From: Listeria cossartiae subsp. cossartiae
GTDB taxonomy: Bacteria; Bacillota; Bacilli; Lactobacillales; Listeriaceae
DNA length: 64,000 nt
Assembly: GCF_014224155.1 (NCBI RefSeq)
Contig: NZ_JAASUI010000003.1
Coordinates: 186,001-250,000 of the forward strand
Reading direction: 5' to 3'
The position numbers and the translations under genes were made by a program. This document shows, piece after piece, positions 8,413 through 19,827 of the stretch (position 1 is the stretch's first letter; each line of letters starts with the position of its first letter). The notes beneath the pieces are model-generated. The model was not told the origin of the DNA. It saw only the letters and a list, made by a program, of their open reading frames with translations, and searched no databases.

Positions 8413-8844
8413 ATGGCTGAAAATATTGATGACTATCTAGAAAAAGGCATGTATGGGGCAAAAGAAATTAATACCGCTGAGAAGAAAAAATATTTAGGAA
8501 CTTACCGTGAACGTGTCTTAGTTGCGCTCACAAAAGAAGAAGTTTTAACCCAAGAATATCTTCCAGAACTAGAGAAAGCAATCCTAGAAAATAGTGACTC
8601 CAAACTTCTGTTAAACGGATTACTGCATTACAATTCTTTACGCCCTTATATTAAACTAGCAGAAAAATGTAAACATGAATTTTCGATTGTTACTCGTTTG
8701 GAAGGTGAAACAGATATTTATCTTGTCCTTGCCTGTCAAAAAGCGGTAAACAAAGAAGATATTCACTTATATAAAGAAGAACAGGTAGAAAAACAAGAAG
8801 AACCTGTCTCTTTACTGGAGAAGGTTCGCAAATTGTTTAATTAA
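8413..8844 (+). CDS. yueI: YueI family protein (DUF1694)
   Basis: 143 residues, soluble, of unknown function. The start MAENIDDYLEKGMYGAKEINTAE and the FLGTYRERV-like segment (here YLGTYRERV) identify the YueI/DUF1694 family of small alpha/beta proteins confined to Firmicutes. AAAGGAG lies 8 bases before the ATG. The 31 bases to the next small gene hold no terminator, so the two may be co-transcribed. Confidence 0.85.
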   Translation: MAENIDDYLEKGMYGAKEINTAEKKKYLGTYRERVLVALTKEEVLTQEYLPELEKAILENSDSKLLLNGLLHYNSLRPYIKLAEKCKHEFSIVTRLEGETDIYLVLACQKAVNKEDIHLYKEEQVEKQEEPVSLLEKVRKLFN

Positions 8845-8875
8845 GTTTTCCGTCCAACATCGAGGAGGTCGATTT

Positions 8876-9013
8876 ATGTTACATCTAATCACTGTATCAC
8901 TCGCTATTTTAATGGCGTTACAAACGATTTATTTTTTCATTCGTAAAAATGTCAATATGGGCGTTATGTTTTTACTCATAACTGCTGCCCTTCTACTGCT
9001 TAGTACGATTTAA
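8876..9013 (+). CDS. Small predicted membrane protein (45 residues, two hydrophobic segments)
   Basis: ATG at 8876 with an excellent GAGGAGG site 8 bases upstream, open to TAA at 9011-9013. Two hydrophobic helices (about residues 3-18 and 27-44) are joined by a short FIRKNVN basic turn, giving a hairpin-like membrane protein. Function unknown. The 3' end overlaps the convergent DUF6884 gene by 21 bases. Support comes from the ribosome binding site, the hydropathy and the position behind yueI. Ordinary annotation may miss it because of its length. Confidence 0.6.
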   Translation: MLHLITVSLAILMALQTIYFFIRKNVNMGVMFLLITAALLLLSTI

Positions 9014-9481
9014 TGGAATGTTTGTCTCGACAGCTTGCTTTAACGCTCGCTGCATGACACCGATTCCAGTCGCACCTTCAAGTGGAAAACAAAAAGATTG
9101 TTTATTGTCTGTAATACTCGCAAGTAGCCCTCTGAACTTTTTACCGCCTAGCATCGGGACTTGTTCAGTAGGGTTTATTTGTAGTTTTTGCCATTGTTCT
9201 TTTAGTTCCTCGAGCTGAATGGTGTCCTCCCCTGTTCCTTTCATCGTGAAGCGAACATCATATGTTGTTGGAACGATATCATCTGGTCGTAAAAAGCCGT
9301 ACTTAGGTGACAAAATTAAATATTCCTTCGCAAATTGTTCTGCGTAGGCCTTGCTTAAACGGTGAAATGTTCCGGTGTATACTTTACTTGCTTTCACTGG
9401 GCCGATATCCGGTAATTTGTCCCATATTTTCGGTTTTCCTGATGCAATAATAATCAGGTTTGTTTTATTGGATATTCCCAC
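8993..9481 (-). CDS. DUF6884 family protein
   Basis: 162 residues, soluble. The LIIIASGKPKIWD start and the LSPKYGFLRPDD motif (about residues 57-68) belong to the DUF6884 family, distantly resembling YaaA. No activity can be assigned. The start is a GTG at 9481 lying inside the last codons of the GNAT gene; the 28-base overlap and weak ribosome binding site imply translational coupling. The 3' end overlaps the small membrane-protein gene on the other strand. Confidence 0.75.
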   Translation of the reverse strand: MGISNKTNLIIIASGKPKIWDKLPDIGPVKASKVYTGTFHRLSKAYAEQFAKEYLILSPKYGFLRPDDIVPTTYDVRFTMKGTGEDTIQLEELKEQWQKLQINPTEQVPMLGGKKFRGLLASITDNKQSFCFPLEGATGIGVMQRALKQAVETNIPLNRTKQ

Positions 9482-9987
9482 ATCATCACTCTTCCTTGTC
9501 TCTCTTCGGTATCTTTTTCTTCGATATGTACGAAATGATTATGTTTTAATACTTGGATAGATGCGCCATTTTGCTCGTAGCTTCTGGCAAAAATACGGTT
9601 GATTTCAGGCTGTTCTTTTAGCCAAGCAATCATCTCTATCAGTGCTTCGGACATATAGCCTTTATTTTGGTAGTCTGGCACAATACTGTAGCCGATTTCT
9701 ATTTCGCCAGTTTCATCTGGATTCCCTTGCCCACCAATTTCGCCGATAATCTTATTTTCTTGTTTTAAAACGACTAATCGCGTCCATTTGATCATTCTAT
9801 CGTCTTTTTTCACATTTTCTAACACATATGGTAAATAAAAAAAGAAATCAATTCCAGGCCAATCAGGCGACACGTGGTAGCCACTGGCTTTTTCTAATGC
9901 TTCTGTCCCATTGATTGTTGCTTGAATCATTTCCAGTGTGTAGTTAATTAAAATTAAGCGGTCTGTTTCTAAATTATCCACAACCAA
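9454..9987 (-). CDS. GNAT family N-acetyltransferase (RimJ/RimL type)
   Basis: 177 residues. The N terminus LETDRLIL is typical of RimJ/RimL-like acetyltransferases. The region around GEIEIGYSIVPDYQNKGYMSEAL (residues about 92-114) holds the acetyl-CoA binding Q/RxxGxG/A-like loop, here QNKGYM. The acceptor is unknown. The start is TTG at 9987 with AGGAAA 8 bases upstream; GTG at 9981 is an alternative. Couples into the DUF6884 gene through a 28-base overlap. Confidence 0.82.
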   Translation of the reverse strand: MVVDNLETDRLILINYTLEMIQATINGTEALEKASGYHVSPDWPGIDFFFYLPYVLENVKKDDRMIKWTRLVVLKQENKIIGEIGGQGNPDETGEIEIGYSIVPDYQNKGYMSEALIEMIAWLKEQPEINRIFARSYEQNGASIQVLKHNHFVHIEEKDTEERQGRVMMWEYPIKQT

Positions 9988-10253
9988 AACCCGGCTTTCC
10001 TACGAATTTATTACTTTCAATTTAGCAGAATTGGGTAGAGGAACGCAACTAATCTGTGATTTTTTATCCAAATTATTATTTAAATGGTGGAGAACTATAA
10101 AAATAAAACTATTCTGACTATATACTTGACCTTTCATTTTTGAATGCGCTTCCATGTTAGTTATAGTCCAAATATAAGACCAGGTACTAATTCCAGTTAA
10201 AAGTGCAAGTTGCTTGAATTGTGCAAACAGACGGAAAACTTTCAAAATAACAA
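9988..10253. other. AT-rich spacer upstream of the ilv promoter, no gene seen
   Basis: A 91-codon minus-strand frame (10000-10275) has no ribosome binding site and no recognisable protein character, so I do not call it. No tRNA or terminator was seen. The spacer separates the GNAT gene from the ilv-leu control region. Confidence 0.6.
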
Positions 10254-10282
10254 TTGACAATCGCATGGCAACCATATATATT
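10254..10282 (+). promoter_or_regulatory. Promoter of the ilv-leu operon
   Basis: Perfect -35 TTGACA (10254-10259), 17-bp spacer, -10 TATATT (10277-10282). The predicted start near 10289 gives a leader of about 380 bases before ilvD. Confidence 0.75.
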
Positions 10283-10310
10283 AAATACTAACATAACATT
10301 TCTTGATATT

Positions 10311-10325
10311 AATTTTTTCAAAAAT
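10311..10325. promoter_or_regulatory. CodY-like box in the ilv leader
   Basis: AATTTTTTCAAAAAT matches the CodY consensus AATTTTCWGAAAATT at 12 of 15 positions. It lies about 20-35 bases after the predicted start, a position for repression when branched-chain amino acids and GTP are high. Listeria ilv genes are known CodY targets. Confidence 0.5.
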
Positions 10326-10374
10326 GTGCGACTAATCGAAAAATAAAACCATTTAACGAAGGGGATAATGACTT

Positions 10375-10416
10375 ATGAAAACGACTAAATCGGTCATTAC
10401 AATTTTATTACTCTAG
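10375..10416 (+). CDS. Leader peptide of the ilv-leu attenuator
   Basis: A 13-codon ORF, MKTTKSVITILLL, with AAGGGG 10 bases upstream. Six of its last seven codons are Val, Ile or Leu, and it stops just before a series of alternative hairpins. This is the signature of ribosome-mediated attenuation. The corresponding L. monocytogenes leader RNA (Rli60) has been described as a ribosome-mediated attenuator of the branched-chain amino-acid operon. Confidence 0.85.
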   Translation: MKTTKSVITILLL

Positions 10417-10417
10417 A

Positions 10418-10523
10418 AGGACTTTGAGCACTGTAGAAATTTACAGTAGTTTGAGTCCTGTTTACGTTAAATGGGATTCTGGCAAAGCATCCCATTGTTT
10501 TCATCATTGGGGTGCTTTTTATT
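10418..10523 (+). promoter_or_regulatory. Attenuator structures of the ilv-leu operon (Rli60-like)
   Basis: Three elements follow the leader peptide. A pause hairpin pairs AGGACT (10418-10423) with AGTCCT (10454-10459), with an inner ACTGTA/TACAGT helix. A candidate antiterminator pairs AATGGGAT (10470-10477) with ATCCCATT (10489-10496). A terminator pairs AAAGCATCCCA (10484-10494) with TGGGGTGCTTT (10508-10518) and is followed by a T run. The last two share bases and exclude each other. Confidence 0.85.
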
Positions 10524-10668
10524 TAGCCGGATTTCGGGTTTTCGAGCATTAAAAAGCGATTATCAAGCAAGCAGAACTTAATCATATATATTAATGCCGC
10601 GCTATTTAGTGAATTCTAAAAATTCAGTGTCGGCAAACAATTCTTAATTAGAAATGGGGTAAAGTCAT

Positions 10669-12363
10669 ATGCGTAGTGACAAAATAAAAAAAGGTGTCGA
10701 ACAAGCTCCAGCAAGAAGTTTGCTGCATGCTACAGGTCAAATTAAAAGTCCAGGTGATATGGATAAACCATTTATCGCTATTTGTAACTCCTACATTGAT
10801 ATCGTTCCTGGTCATGTGCATTTGCGAGAACTTGCAGATGTGGCGAAAGAAGCCATTAGAGAGGCTGGCGGTATCCCATTTGAATTTAATACGATTGGTG
10901 TAGATGATGGCATTGCGATGGGACATATCGGTATGCGCTACTCCCTTCCCTCTCGTGAAGTTATCGCGGATGCAGCGGAAACAGTAATCAACGCGCACTG
11001 GTTTGACGGGGTTTTCTACATCCCAAACTGTGACAAAATCACACCGGGTATGCTTCTCGCTTCGGTTCGTACAAACGTCCCCGCTATCTTCTGTTCAGGT
11101 GGTCCGATGAAAGCTGGATTGTCTGCTCACGGAAAAGCGCTCACTCTTTCTTCTGTTTTTGAAGCAGTTGGTGCCTTTAAAGATGGCAGCATGTCCCAAG
11201 AAGATTTCCTTGATATGGAAGCTAATGCGTGTCCGACTTGTGGTTCTTGCGCCGGCATGTTTACAGCGAATTCGATGAACTGTTTAATGGAAATCCTTGG
11301 TATGGCTGTTCCCGGAAATGGTACAACACTTGCCGTTTCTGATGCACGCCGCGACCTTATTAGAGAATCTGCTTTTCATTTAATGGATTTAGTGAAAAAA
11401 GATATTCGTCCTCGTGACATTATTACAAAAGATGCGATTGATGATGCTTTCGCGCTGGATATGGCAATGGGTGGTTCAACAAATACCGTTTTACATACAC
11501 TTGCCCTTGCAAACGAAGCCGGTATTGAAGATTACGATTTGGAACGTATCAATGATATCGCCAAACGTGTTCCCTACCTTTCCAAAATTGCACCGTCCTC
11601 TTCCTACTCGATGCATGACGTTCATGAAGCTGGCGGCGTTTCTGCCATCGTTAAAGAGCTTGTTGACCTTGGTGGCGCAATCCATCCAGACCGTATCACC
11701 GTTACTGGAAAAACGATTCGTGAAAACGTAGCTGATGCAAAAATTAATAATACCGATGTTATCCATCCGAAAGAAAATCCGTATAGCCCAGTTGGCGGAC
11801 TTTCGATGTTATTCGGAAATATCGCACCAAAAGGAGCTGCTATCAAAGTTGGCGGCGTAGATCCTTCCGTACAAGTTTTCAAAGGAGAAGCAATTTGCTT
11901 TAGTTCTCATGATGAGGCGGTGGAAGCGATTGATAACCATACCGTTCGCGAGGGGCATGTAGTTGTTATTCGCTACGAAGGTCCAAAAGGCGGTCCGGGA
12001 ATGCCAGAGATGCTGGCGCCAACTTCTAGTATTGTTGGACGTGGATTAGGAAAAGATGTTGCTTTGATTACAGATGGCCGTTTCTCCGGAGCTACTCGCG
12101 GTATCGCAGTTGGGCATATTTCTCCAGAAGCTGCAGCAGGCGGTCCGATTGCACTCGTTCATGACGGCGATATCATTACGATTGATTTGCCAAATCGGAC
12201 GCTCAATGTAGACGTTCCTGATGAGGTTTTAGAAGAACGAAGAAAAGAATTACCAAAATTTAAAGCTAAAGTAAAAACTGGTTATCTTGCAAGATATACT
12301 GCGCTTGTAACTAGCGCCCATACTGGTGGTATTTTGCAAATTCCAGAAGATTTAATCGACTAA
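10669..12363 (+). CDS. ilvD: Dihydroxy-acid dehydratase
   Basis: Dehydrates 2,3-dihydroxy-isovalerate and -methylvalerate to the 2-keto acids in valine and isoleucine synthesis. 564 residues, full length. Iron-sulfur cluster cysteines are visible in [10 protein letters not shown] and in [11 protein letters not shown] (near residues 187-193). First structural gene of the operon, behind the attenuator; the ribosome binding site (GGGG, 10 bases from ATG) is weak. The 252 bases between leader peptide and ATG hold the attenuator and a palindromic GAATT...AATTC stretch resembling half a CodY box. Confidence 0.97.
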   Translation: MRSDKIKKGVEQAPARSLLHATGQIKSPGDMDKPFIAICNSYIDIVPGHVHLRELADVAKEAIREAGGIPFEFNTIGVDDGIAMGHIGMRYSLPSREVIADAAETVINAHWFDGVFYIPNCDKITPGMLLASVRTNVPAIFCSGGPMKAGLSAHGKALTLSSVFEAVGAFKDGSMSQEDFLDMEANACPTCGSCAGMFTANSMNCLMEILGMAVPGNGTTLAVSDARRDLIRESAFHLMDLVKKDIRPRDIITKDAIDDAFALDMAMGGSTNTVLHTLALANEAGIEDYDLERINDIAKRVPYLSKIAPSSSYSMHDVHEAGGVSAIVKELVDLGGAIHPDRITVTGKTIRENVADAKINNTDVIHPKENPYSPVGGLSMLFGNIAPKGAAIKVGGVDPSVQVFKGEAICFSSHDEAVEAIDNHTVREGHVVVIRYEGPKGGPGMPEMLAPTSSIVGRGLGKDVALITDGRFSGATRGIAVGHISPEAAAGGPIALVHDGDIITIDLPNRTLNVDVPDEVLEERRKELPKFKAKVKTGYLARYTALVTSAHTGGILQIPEDLID

Positions 12364-12380
12364 AAAAAGAGGTGATAAGC

Positions 12381-14102
12381 GTGATTGATACGACGAAGAC
12401 AAATGAAAAAGCGACAAAAAAGCAAAATAAAAGTGGTGCGGAACTATTAATTGACTCCTTGAAAAAGCAACAAGTCGAGATGATTTTTGGTTATCCGGGT
12501 GGCGCGGTTCTCCCTCTCTATGATGCTTTTTATGACTGCGATATCCCGCATATTCTAACACGACACGAGCAAGGAGCGATTCATGCTGCGGAAGGTTATG
12601 CTCGCGTTACTGGGAAACCTGGTGTTGTGGTTGTAACGAGTGGACCTGGGGCGACCAATGTATTAACTGGTATTGCGGATGCGATGAGTGATTCGATTCC
12701 ATTAGTAATTTTCACTGGGCAAGTTCATACGCCTGGTATCGGAAAAGATGCTTTCCAAGAAGCCGATATGATTGGGCTAACGATCCCCATTACGAAATAC
12801 AATTACCAAGTGCGCGATGTTCGTGACTTACCAAAAATCGTCAATGAAGCTTTCCATATCGCAAGTACTGGTCGTAAAGGTCCTGTTGTCGTGGATATTC
12901 CAAAAGACATGGGGATTATCCAAACAGAGTCTGTCCGACCAGATACGATTGATTTGCCGGGTTATCAACCGACTTATTCACCAAATCCACTTCAACTTGA
13001 AAAACTAATGCAATCTCTTTCCGCCGCAAGTAAGCCACTAATACTTGCCGGAGCTGGCGTCAATCATGCGAGAGCTACAGCTGAATTACTAGAATTCGCT
13101 GAACGCTATCAAATTCCTATCGTGAATACACTGCTTGGTCTGGGAAGTTTCCCGCAAAGCCATGATTTATTCCTTGGTATGGGTGGTATGCACGGTTCTT
13201 ATGCGGCCAATATGGCGCTAACGGATTGCGACTTGCTGATTAATTTTGGCTCCAGATTCGACGACCGGCTTGCAAGCGCGCCGAAAGAATTTGCCACGAA
13301 AGCAACCATTGCTCATATCGATATTGATCCTGCTGAAATCGGCAAAATTATCGAAACGCAAATTCCGATTGTGGCGGATATCAATGAAACCCTTACGCAA
13401 CTTCTGCAAATGGAACTTCCGGTTCATCCGGATACATCCCATTGGTACAAATTAAATATGACGCGCAAAAACCGTCATCCTTTTAATTTTGATAGAACGA
13501 AAAAAGCGGAAATTAAACCACAGCGTGTCATTGAGCTAATTGGTGAAATTACGCAAGGTGAAGCGCTTGTTTCTACCGATGTTGGACAGCATCAAATGTG
13601 GGCAGCGCAGTTTTATCCATTCCAATTCGATCATCAAATTATTACGAGTGGCGGTCTTGGCACAATGGGCTTTGGCTTCCCGGCAGCCGTTGGGGCGCAA
13701 CTTGCTTTCCCAGATAAAACGGTGGTTGCAATTGTTGGCGACGGTGGTTTCCAAATGACTAACCAAGAACTAGCAATTTTAAACGATTATCAAATCAATG
13801 TAAAAACGGTGATTATCAATAACGGTTCGCTCGGCATGGTTCGTCAGTGGCAAGAAAAATTCCACGGCGAAAGATATTCCCATTCGATTTTCACGAGCCA
13901 ACCAGATTTTGTCAAACTATCTGAGGCTTATGGTGTCAAAGGTGTTCGCCTGACGAATCCGGAAACACTGGAAAAAGATTTGAGAAAAGCGTTCGCTCAC
14001 CCTGGGCCGATCGTAATTGACGTTCATGTAGCAAAAGACGAACTAGTACTTCCAATGGTTCCAAGCGGCAAACCAAATCACCAAATGGAAGGGGTGGAAT
14101 AA
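12381..14102 (+). CDS. ilvB: Acetolactate synthase, large (catalytic) subunit
   Basis: Thiamine-diphosphate enzyme forming 2-acetolactate or 2-aceto-2-hydroxybutyrate, biosynthetic form. 573 residues from GTG 12381, chosen because AGAGGTGA lies just upstream; a GTG at 12372 would sit inside that site. The catalytic Glu lies in [15 protein letters not shown], and the ThDP-binding GDGGFQM (near residue 453) runs on to an [12 protein letters not shown] segment. Directly followed by the regulatory subunit gene. A second, catabolic-type enzyme (alsS) lies elsewhere in the window. Confidence 0.96.
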   Translation: MIDTTKTNEKATKKQNKSGAELLIDSLKKQQVEMIFGYPGGAVLPLYDAFYDCDIPHILTRHEQGAIHAAEGYARVTGKPGVVVVTSGPGATNVLTGIADAMSDSIPLVIFTGQVHTPGIGKDAFQEADMIGLTIPITKYNYQVRDVRDLPKIVNEAFHIASTGRKGPVVVDIPKDMGIIQTESVRPDTIDLPGYQPTYSPNPLQLEKLMQSLSAASKPLILAGAGVNHARATAELLEFAERYQIPIVNTLLGLGSFPQSHDLFLGMGGMHGSYAANMALTDCDLLINFGSRFDDRLASAPKEFATKATIAHIDIDPAEIGKIIETQIPIVADINETLTQLLQMELPVHPDTSHWYKLNMTRKNRHPFNFDRTKKAEIKPQRVIELIGEITQGEALVSTDVGQHQMWAAQFYPFQFDHQIITSGGLGTMGFGFPAAVGAQLAFPDKTVVAIVGDGGFQMTNQELAILNDYQINVKTVIINNGSLGMVRQWQEKFHGERYSHSIFTSQPDFVKLSEAYGVKGVRLTNPETLEKDLRKAFAHPGPIVIDVHVAKDELVLPMVPSGKPNHQMEGVE

Positions 14103-14594
14103 ATGCGCCGAATCATTACCGCTACAGTTAACAACTCTTCTGGCGTATTAAATCGTATCACTGGGGTTATCTCCAGACGCCAATACAATATTGATAGCAT
14201 CTCTGTCGGCTGGACCGAAATCCCAAATGTTTCCCGGATTACCATCGTCGTCCATGTCGATTCCTTATACGAAATCGAACAAGTAACCAAACAGCTCAAC
14301 AAACAAATCGATGTGCTCAAAGTGAGCGATATTACTGACGATGCGCACATCGAACGCGAACTCGCTTTACTGAAAATCAACTCCCCCGCTGCCTTACGCT
14401 CCGAGCTAAACGCAGTCATCGAACCATTTCGCGCAACCGTCATTGATGTCGGCACGAAAAATGTTGTCATCCAAGTAACTGGTACAAGCGAAAAAATTGA
14501 TGCTTTCGTTGACACCGTTCGCCCGTATGGCATTAAGCAAATGGCAAGAACTGGCGTAACTGGCTTTACAAGAAGCCCTAAAAAAATGGGTTGA
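14103..14594 (+). CDS. ilvN: Acetolactate synthase, small (regulatory) subunit
   Basis: 163 residues. The N-terminal ACT domain (about residues 3-75, starting RRIITATVNNSSGVLNRI) binds valine for feedback control, followed by the C-terminal small-subunit domain. The ATG follows the ilvB stop with no gap, and AAGGGGTGG at the end of ilvB serves as its ribosome binding site, so subunit production is coupled. Also called ilvH in Listeria annotations. Confidence 0.96.
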   Translation: MRRIITATVNNSSGVLNRITGVISRRQYNIDSISVGWTEIPNVSRITIVVHVDSLYEIEQVTKQLNKQIDVLKVSDITDDAHIERELALLKINSPAALRSELNAVIEPFRATVIDVGTKNVVIQVTGTSEKIDAFVDTVRPYGIKQMARTGVTGFTRSPKKMG

Positions 14595-14664
14595 AATCAT
14601 TTACTACAGAGCAATTCGTTGCTTTGCTAGCATCAGAACAGCACATCGCTATTCTGAAATATAA

Positions 14665-15687
<1,023 letters not shown>

Positions 15688-15700
15688 TACTTAATTCGGA

Positions 15701-15735
15701 TTGCTAGGCGAGTTTTTCGCCTAGCAACCGTTTAT
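15701..15735 (+). terminator. Intra-operon hairpin between ilvC and leuA
   Basis: TTGCTAGGCGA (15701-15711) pairs perfectly with TCGCCTAGCAA (15717-15727) around a GTTTT loop. The tail is CCGTTTATCCTTTTTC, not a clean T run, so it may be a partial terminator or an mRNA-stabilising end rather than a full stop. Confidence 0.5.
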
Positions 15736-15844
15736 CCTTTTTCAATATGAGTTTAAGGTAGAACGCGTTTCTTTCTTAAACTGATACTGAAAGCAGGAAA
15801 AATCCAAGCTTCCCTATCTAATATAAAACAAGAGGTGAAATCGA

Positions 15845-17383
15845 ATGAAGAAAATCCAGTTTTTTGATACGACACTTAGAGATGGCGAACAAACCCCTGG
15901 AGTTAATTTTGACGTAAAGGAGAAAATCCAGATTGCCTTACAACTCGAAAAACTTGGAATTGATGTGATTGAAGCCGGCTTTCCGATTTCTTCTCCTGGA
16001 GATTTTGAATGCGTCAAGGCCATTGCAAAAGCGATTAAACATTGTTCTGTAACAGGGCTAGCGCGCTGTGTTGAAGGAGATATCGACCGCGCGGAAGAAG
16101 CGCTTAAAGACGCTGTTTCCCCGCAAATACATATCTTCTTAGCAACGAGCGATGTGCATATGGAATACAAATTAAAAATGAGTCGGGCGGAAGTTCTTGC
16201 TTCCATTAAACACCACATTAGTTATGCAAGACAAAAATTCGAAGTAGTACAGTTTTCACCAGAAGATGCAACTCGGTCAGATCGTGCTTTTCTAATTGAG
16301 GCCGTTCAAACAGCAATTGATGCCGGAGCAACTGTCATCAACATTCCGGACACGGTCGGATATACTAACCCAACCGAATTCGGACAGCTATTCCAAGACT
16401 TACGCCGCGAAATAAAGCAGTTTGATGATATTATTTTCGCTTCCCATTGTCATGATGACCTTGGTATGGCGACGGCGAATGCACTTGCTGCAATCGAAAA
16501 TGGCGCAAGACGCGTTGAAGGTACGATTAATGGGATTGGCGAACGCGCTGGGAATACGGCGCTGGAAGAAGTTGCGGTCGCGCTGCATATTCGCAAAGAT
16601 TTTTATCAAGCAGAAACAAATATCGTGTTGAACCAATTTAAAAATTCTAGTGATCTGATTAGTCGTTTGTCGGGTATGCCTGTTCCGCGTAATAAAGCCG
16701 TAATTGGTGGTAATGCTTACGCGCACGAGTCCGGTATTCATCAAGATGGCGTACTGAAAAACCCAGACACGTACGAAATCATCACCCCTGCCCTTGTCGG
16801 CGTGGATAAAAACTCGCTTCCTCTTGGCAAACTTTCTGGTAAACATGCCTTCAACACGCGCATGGAAGAAATGGGCTACACACTAACCGAACAAGAACAA
16901 AAAGATGCCTTTAAACGTTTCAAACAACTAGCAGATGCGAAAAAAGAAGTAACTGAAGAAGACTTGCACGCGTTAATTCTCGGCCAATCTTCCGAGTCTG
17001 CCGATGATTTCGAACTAAAACACCTGCAAGTTCAATACGTTACTGGCGGCGTCCAAGGTGCGATTGTTCGCATTGAAGAACGTGATGGCGCTCTAATAGA
17101 AGACGCAGCAACTGGTTCAGGTAGCATTGAAGCGATTTACAACACAATTAATCGCCTAATGAAACAAGACATCGAATTAACCGATTATCGTATCCAAGCA
17201 ATAACTGCCGGCCAAGATGCCCAAGCAGAAGTCCATGTCGTCATTAAAAATGACAAAGGCGCTGAGTTCCATGGTATCGGTATTGATTTTGACGTTTTAA
17301 CAGCTAGTGCTAAAGCTTATTTGCAAGCATCGGGCAAAAGCAAAACCGCCAGTAAGCAAGCTGATTTCGAGGAGGTAAAGTAA
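15845..17383 (+). CDS. leuA: 2-isopropylmalate synthase
   Basis: Commits 2-ketoisovalerate to leucine by condensation with acetyl-CoA. 512 residues: an N-terminal TIM barrel ([12 protein letters not shown] near residues 9-20; metal ligands in [10 protein letters not shown] near 199-208) and the C-terminal LeuA allosteric domain (from about residue 385) for leucine feedback. AAGAGGTG precedes the ATG. Tight spacing to leuB shows co-transcription. Confidence 0.97.
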   Translation: MKKIQFFDTTLRDGEQTPGVNFDVKEKIQIALQLEKLGIDVIEAGFPISSPGDFECVKAIAKAIKHCSVTGLARCVEGDIDRAEEALKDAVSPQIHIFLATSDVHMEYKLKMSRAEVLASIKHHISYARQKFEVVQFSPEDATRSDRAFLIEAVQTAIDAGATVINIPDTVGYTNPTEFGQLFQDLRREIKQFDDIIFASHCHDDLGMATANALAAIENGARRVEGTINGIGERAGNTALEEVAVALHIRKDFYQAETNIVLNQFKNSSDLISRLSGMPVPRNKAVIGGNAYAHESGIHQDGVLKNPDTYEIITPALVGVDKNSLPLGKLSGKHAFNTRMEEMGYTLTEQEQKDAFKRFKQLADAKKEVTEEDLHALILGQSSESADDFELKHLQVQYVTGGVQGAIVRIEERDGALIEDAATGSGSIEAIYNTINRLMKQDIELTDYRIQAITAGQDAQAEVHVVIKNDKGAEFHGIGIDFDVLTASAKAYLQASGKSKTASKQADFEEVK

Positions 17384-17384
17384 C

Positions 17385-18437
17385 GTGACCTATAAAATTA
17401 CTTCCTTAGCTGGCGACGGAATTGGTCCAGAAATTATGACTTCTGGACTTCAAGTATTAGAGGCAGTCGCAAAAAAATACAACCATACGTTTGAAATTGA
17501 ATCCCATCCTTTTGGAGGCGCAGGAATTGACGCAGCTCACGACCCAATCCCCCCTTCCACCTTAAAAGCGTGCCAAGATGCCGACGCGATTTTACTCGGG
17601 GCAATTGGTGGTCCTAAATGGGATAACGCACCGAAACGTCCCGAAGATGGCCTACTTGCACTTCGAAAAGCGCTTGGTCTTTTCGCCAACATTCGCCCTA
17701 TCCAAGTCCCAAGCTCCATCACGCACCTTTCTCCTTTAAAAAAGGAAATTGTTGAGAACACTGATTTTGTCGTTGTTCGTGAGTTGACTGGTGGACTTTA
17801 CTTTGGGGAACCAAAACATTGGGATGAGTCAGCGGCAGTTGATTCTTTAACATATACCCGTGCAGAAATCGAGCGAATTATTGAGAAAGCTTTCGAAATA
17901 GCTGCGACGAGAAATAAAAAAGTTACTTCTGTGGATAAAGCGAATGTGCTAGCTTCTAGTAAACTATGGCGAAAAATTGCTGAAGAAGTGGCAAGTCGTC
18001 ACCCAGATATCACACTAGAACATCTATACATTGATGCTGCGGCAATGCTTATGATTCAACGACCAACGACATTTGATGTTATCGTGACGGAAAACTTATT
18101 TGGCGATATTTTAAGCGATGAAGCGTCTGTCATTACTGGCTCACTTGGAATGCTCCCTTCTGCTAGCCATGCGGAAAACGGACCATCTTTATACGAACCA
18201 ATTCACGGATCTGCGCCAGATATCGCTAAACAAAACATCGCGAATCCAATGTCTATGATATCTTCTGTATCCATGATGCTCCGTCAATCCTTCTCTCTTT
18301 TTGAAGAAGCGGATGCGATTGATGCGGCAACAGCAAAAACGATGCAAGCTGGATTTTTAACTGCTGACCTTGGTGGCAATACTTCCACAACAGACTTTAC
18401 AAATGAAGTTCTAAAACAAATTGAAGGAGGAGAATAA
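17385..18437 (+). CDS. leuB: 3-isopropylmalate dehydrogenase
   Basis: NAD-dependent oxidative decarboxylation of 3-isopropylmalate in leucine synthesis. 350 residues, starting with GTG one base after the leuA stop and served by the GAGGAGG inside the end of leuA. The family motifs [14 protein letters not shown] and [25 protein letters not shown] are intact, including the Asp residues that bind the divalent metal. Confidence 0.97.
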   Translation: MTYKITSLAGDGIGPEIMTSGLQVLEAVAKKYNHTFEIESHPFGGAGIDAAHDPIPPSTLKACQDADAILLGAIGGPKWDNAPKRPEDGLLALRKALGLFANIRPIQVPSSITHLSPLKKEIVENTDFVVVRELTGGLYFGEPKHWDESAAVDSLTYTRAEIERIIEKAFEIAATRNKKVTSVDKANVLASSKLWRKIAEEVASRHPDITLEHLYIDAAAMLMIQRPTTFDVIVTENLFGDILSDEASVITGSLGMLPSASHAENGPSLYEPIHGSAPDIAKQNIANPMSMISSVSMMLRQSFSLFEEADAIDAATAKTMQAGFLTADLGGNTSTTDFTNEVLKQIEGGE

Positions 18438-18438
18438 A

Positions 18439-19827
18439 ATGGGGAAAACACTTTTTGATAAACTTTGGAACCGTCATGTCATTTATGGCAAAGAAGGTGA
18501 ACCGCAATTATTATACGTTGATCTTCATTTGATTCATGAAGTTACTTCTCCTCAAGCGTTTGAAGGACTGAGAATGGAAAATCGACCACTGCGCAGACCA
18601 GATAAAACGTTCGCGACAATGGATCACAATGTTCCTACTGAAGATATTTTCAACATTCAAGACCTTGTTGCTAAAAAGCAAATCGAAGCACTGCAAACTA
18701 ATTGCGCGGAATTTGGTGTGACGCTGGCTGATATGGGTAGTGATCGCCAAGGAATCGTGCATATGGTTGGACCGGAAACTGGGCTAACACAACCTGGAAA
18801 AGTGATTGTTTGTGGGGATTCTCATACGGCGACACATGGTGCTTTCGGAGCGATTGGTTTTGGGATTGGCTCTAGTGAAGTGGAGCATGTTTTTGCCACT
18901 CAAACAATTTGGCAACAAAAGCCAAAATCAATGGGCATTGAAATTAACGGCAAACTTCCAAAAGGTGTCTATGCGAAAGATATTATTTTGCATTTGATTG
19001 CCACGTATGGCGTTGCATTTGGAACTGGTTATGCGGTCGAATACTACGGCGATACCATTCGTAATATGTCGATGGAAGAACGGATGACAATTTGCAATAT
19101 GGCGATTGAAGGTGGCGCAAAAATGGGCATGATGGCGCCAGATGAAACTACTTTTGAATATGTGCGCGGTCGTGAATATGCTCCAGCTGATATGGATAAA
19201 GCAATTAGCGACTGGAAAACGCTCCAGACTGATCCAGATGCAGAATACGACCTTCATATCCAAATGGATGCGAGTATTTTGGAACCATATGTCACTTGGG
19301 GAACGAACCCCGAAATGGGTGTTCCTTTTTCGAAAGCATTTCCGGAAATTAAAGATATGAACTATGAGCGTGCTTATGAATATATGGGGCTAAAACCTGG
19401 TCAAACTGCGGAACAAATCGAGCTTGGCTATGTGTTTATTGGTTCTTGTACGAATGCCAGACTTTCTGACTTAGAAGAAGCCGCTCGTATCGTCAAAGGA
19501 AACAAAGTAAAAAATAATATTCGCGCACTCGTTGTCCCTGGTTCTCGCCAAGTTCGTAATGCGGCAGAATCCATCGGGCTAGATAAAATTTTTATAGAAG
19601 CTGGTTTTGAATGGCGCGAACCCGGTTGTTCAATGTGTCTAGGAATGAATCCCGACCAAGTACCGGACGGCGTTCACTGTGCCTCTACTTCGAATCGTAA
19701 TTTTGAAGGACGGCAAGGCAAAGGGGCTCGTACCCATCTTGTTTCACCAGCAATGGCTGCAGCTGCCGCAATCAACGGGCACTTTATTGATATTCGAAAG
19801 GAGGCGGTTATCAGTGGAGGAAATTAA
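18439..19827 (+). CDS. leuC: 3-isopropylmalate dehydratase, large subunit
   Basis: Aconitase-family isomerase of 462 residues; binds the 4Fe-4S cluster that LeuCD uses to convert 2- to 3-isopropylmalate. Cluster cysteines are at about C337 (IGSCTNAR), C397 and C400 (GCSMC). I start at ATG 18439, one base after the leuB stop, with GGAGGAG upstream, rather than at the in-frame TTG at 18421 that lies in that site. It overlaps leuD by 14 bases. Confidence 0.97.
   Translation: MGKTLFDKLWNRHVIYGKEGEPQLLYVDLHLIHEVTSPQAFEGLRMENRPLRRPDKTFATMDHNVPTEDIFNIQDLVAKKQIEALQTNCAEFGVTLADMGSDRQGIVHMVGPETGLTQPGKVIVCGDSHTATHGAFGAIGFGIGSSEVEHVFATQTIWQQKPKSMGIEINGKLPKGVYAKDIILHLIATYGVAFGTGYAVEYYGDTIRNMSMEERMTICNMAIEGGAKMGMMAPDETTFEYVRGREYAPADMDKAISDWKTLQTDPDAEYDLHIQMDASILEPYVTWGTNPEMGVPFSKAFPEIKDMNYERAYEYMGLKPGQTAEQIELGYVFIGSCTNARLSDLEEAARIVKGNKVKNNIRALVVPGSRQVRNAAESIGLDKIFIEAGFEWREPGCSMCLGMNPDQVPDGVHCASTSNRNFEGRQGKGARTHLVSPAMAAAAAINGHFIDIRKEAVISGGN

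Noticed and set aside
10000..10275. 91-codon minus-strand ORF upstream of the ilv promoter
   Set aside because: No ribosome binding site before the ATG, no family character, and its start overlaps the ilv promoter.
12372..14102. ilvB being the catabolic acetolactate synthase
   Set aside because: A regulatory-subunit gene follows directly and it lies in the biosynthetic operon; alsS at 28062-29759 stands alone as the catabolic form.
19679..19813. N-terminal extension of leuD
   Set aside because: Lies out of frame within leuC; GTG 19814 has the AAGGAGG site and begins the conserved LeuD sequence.
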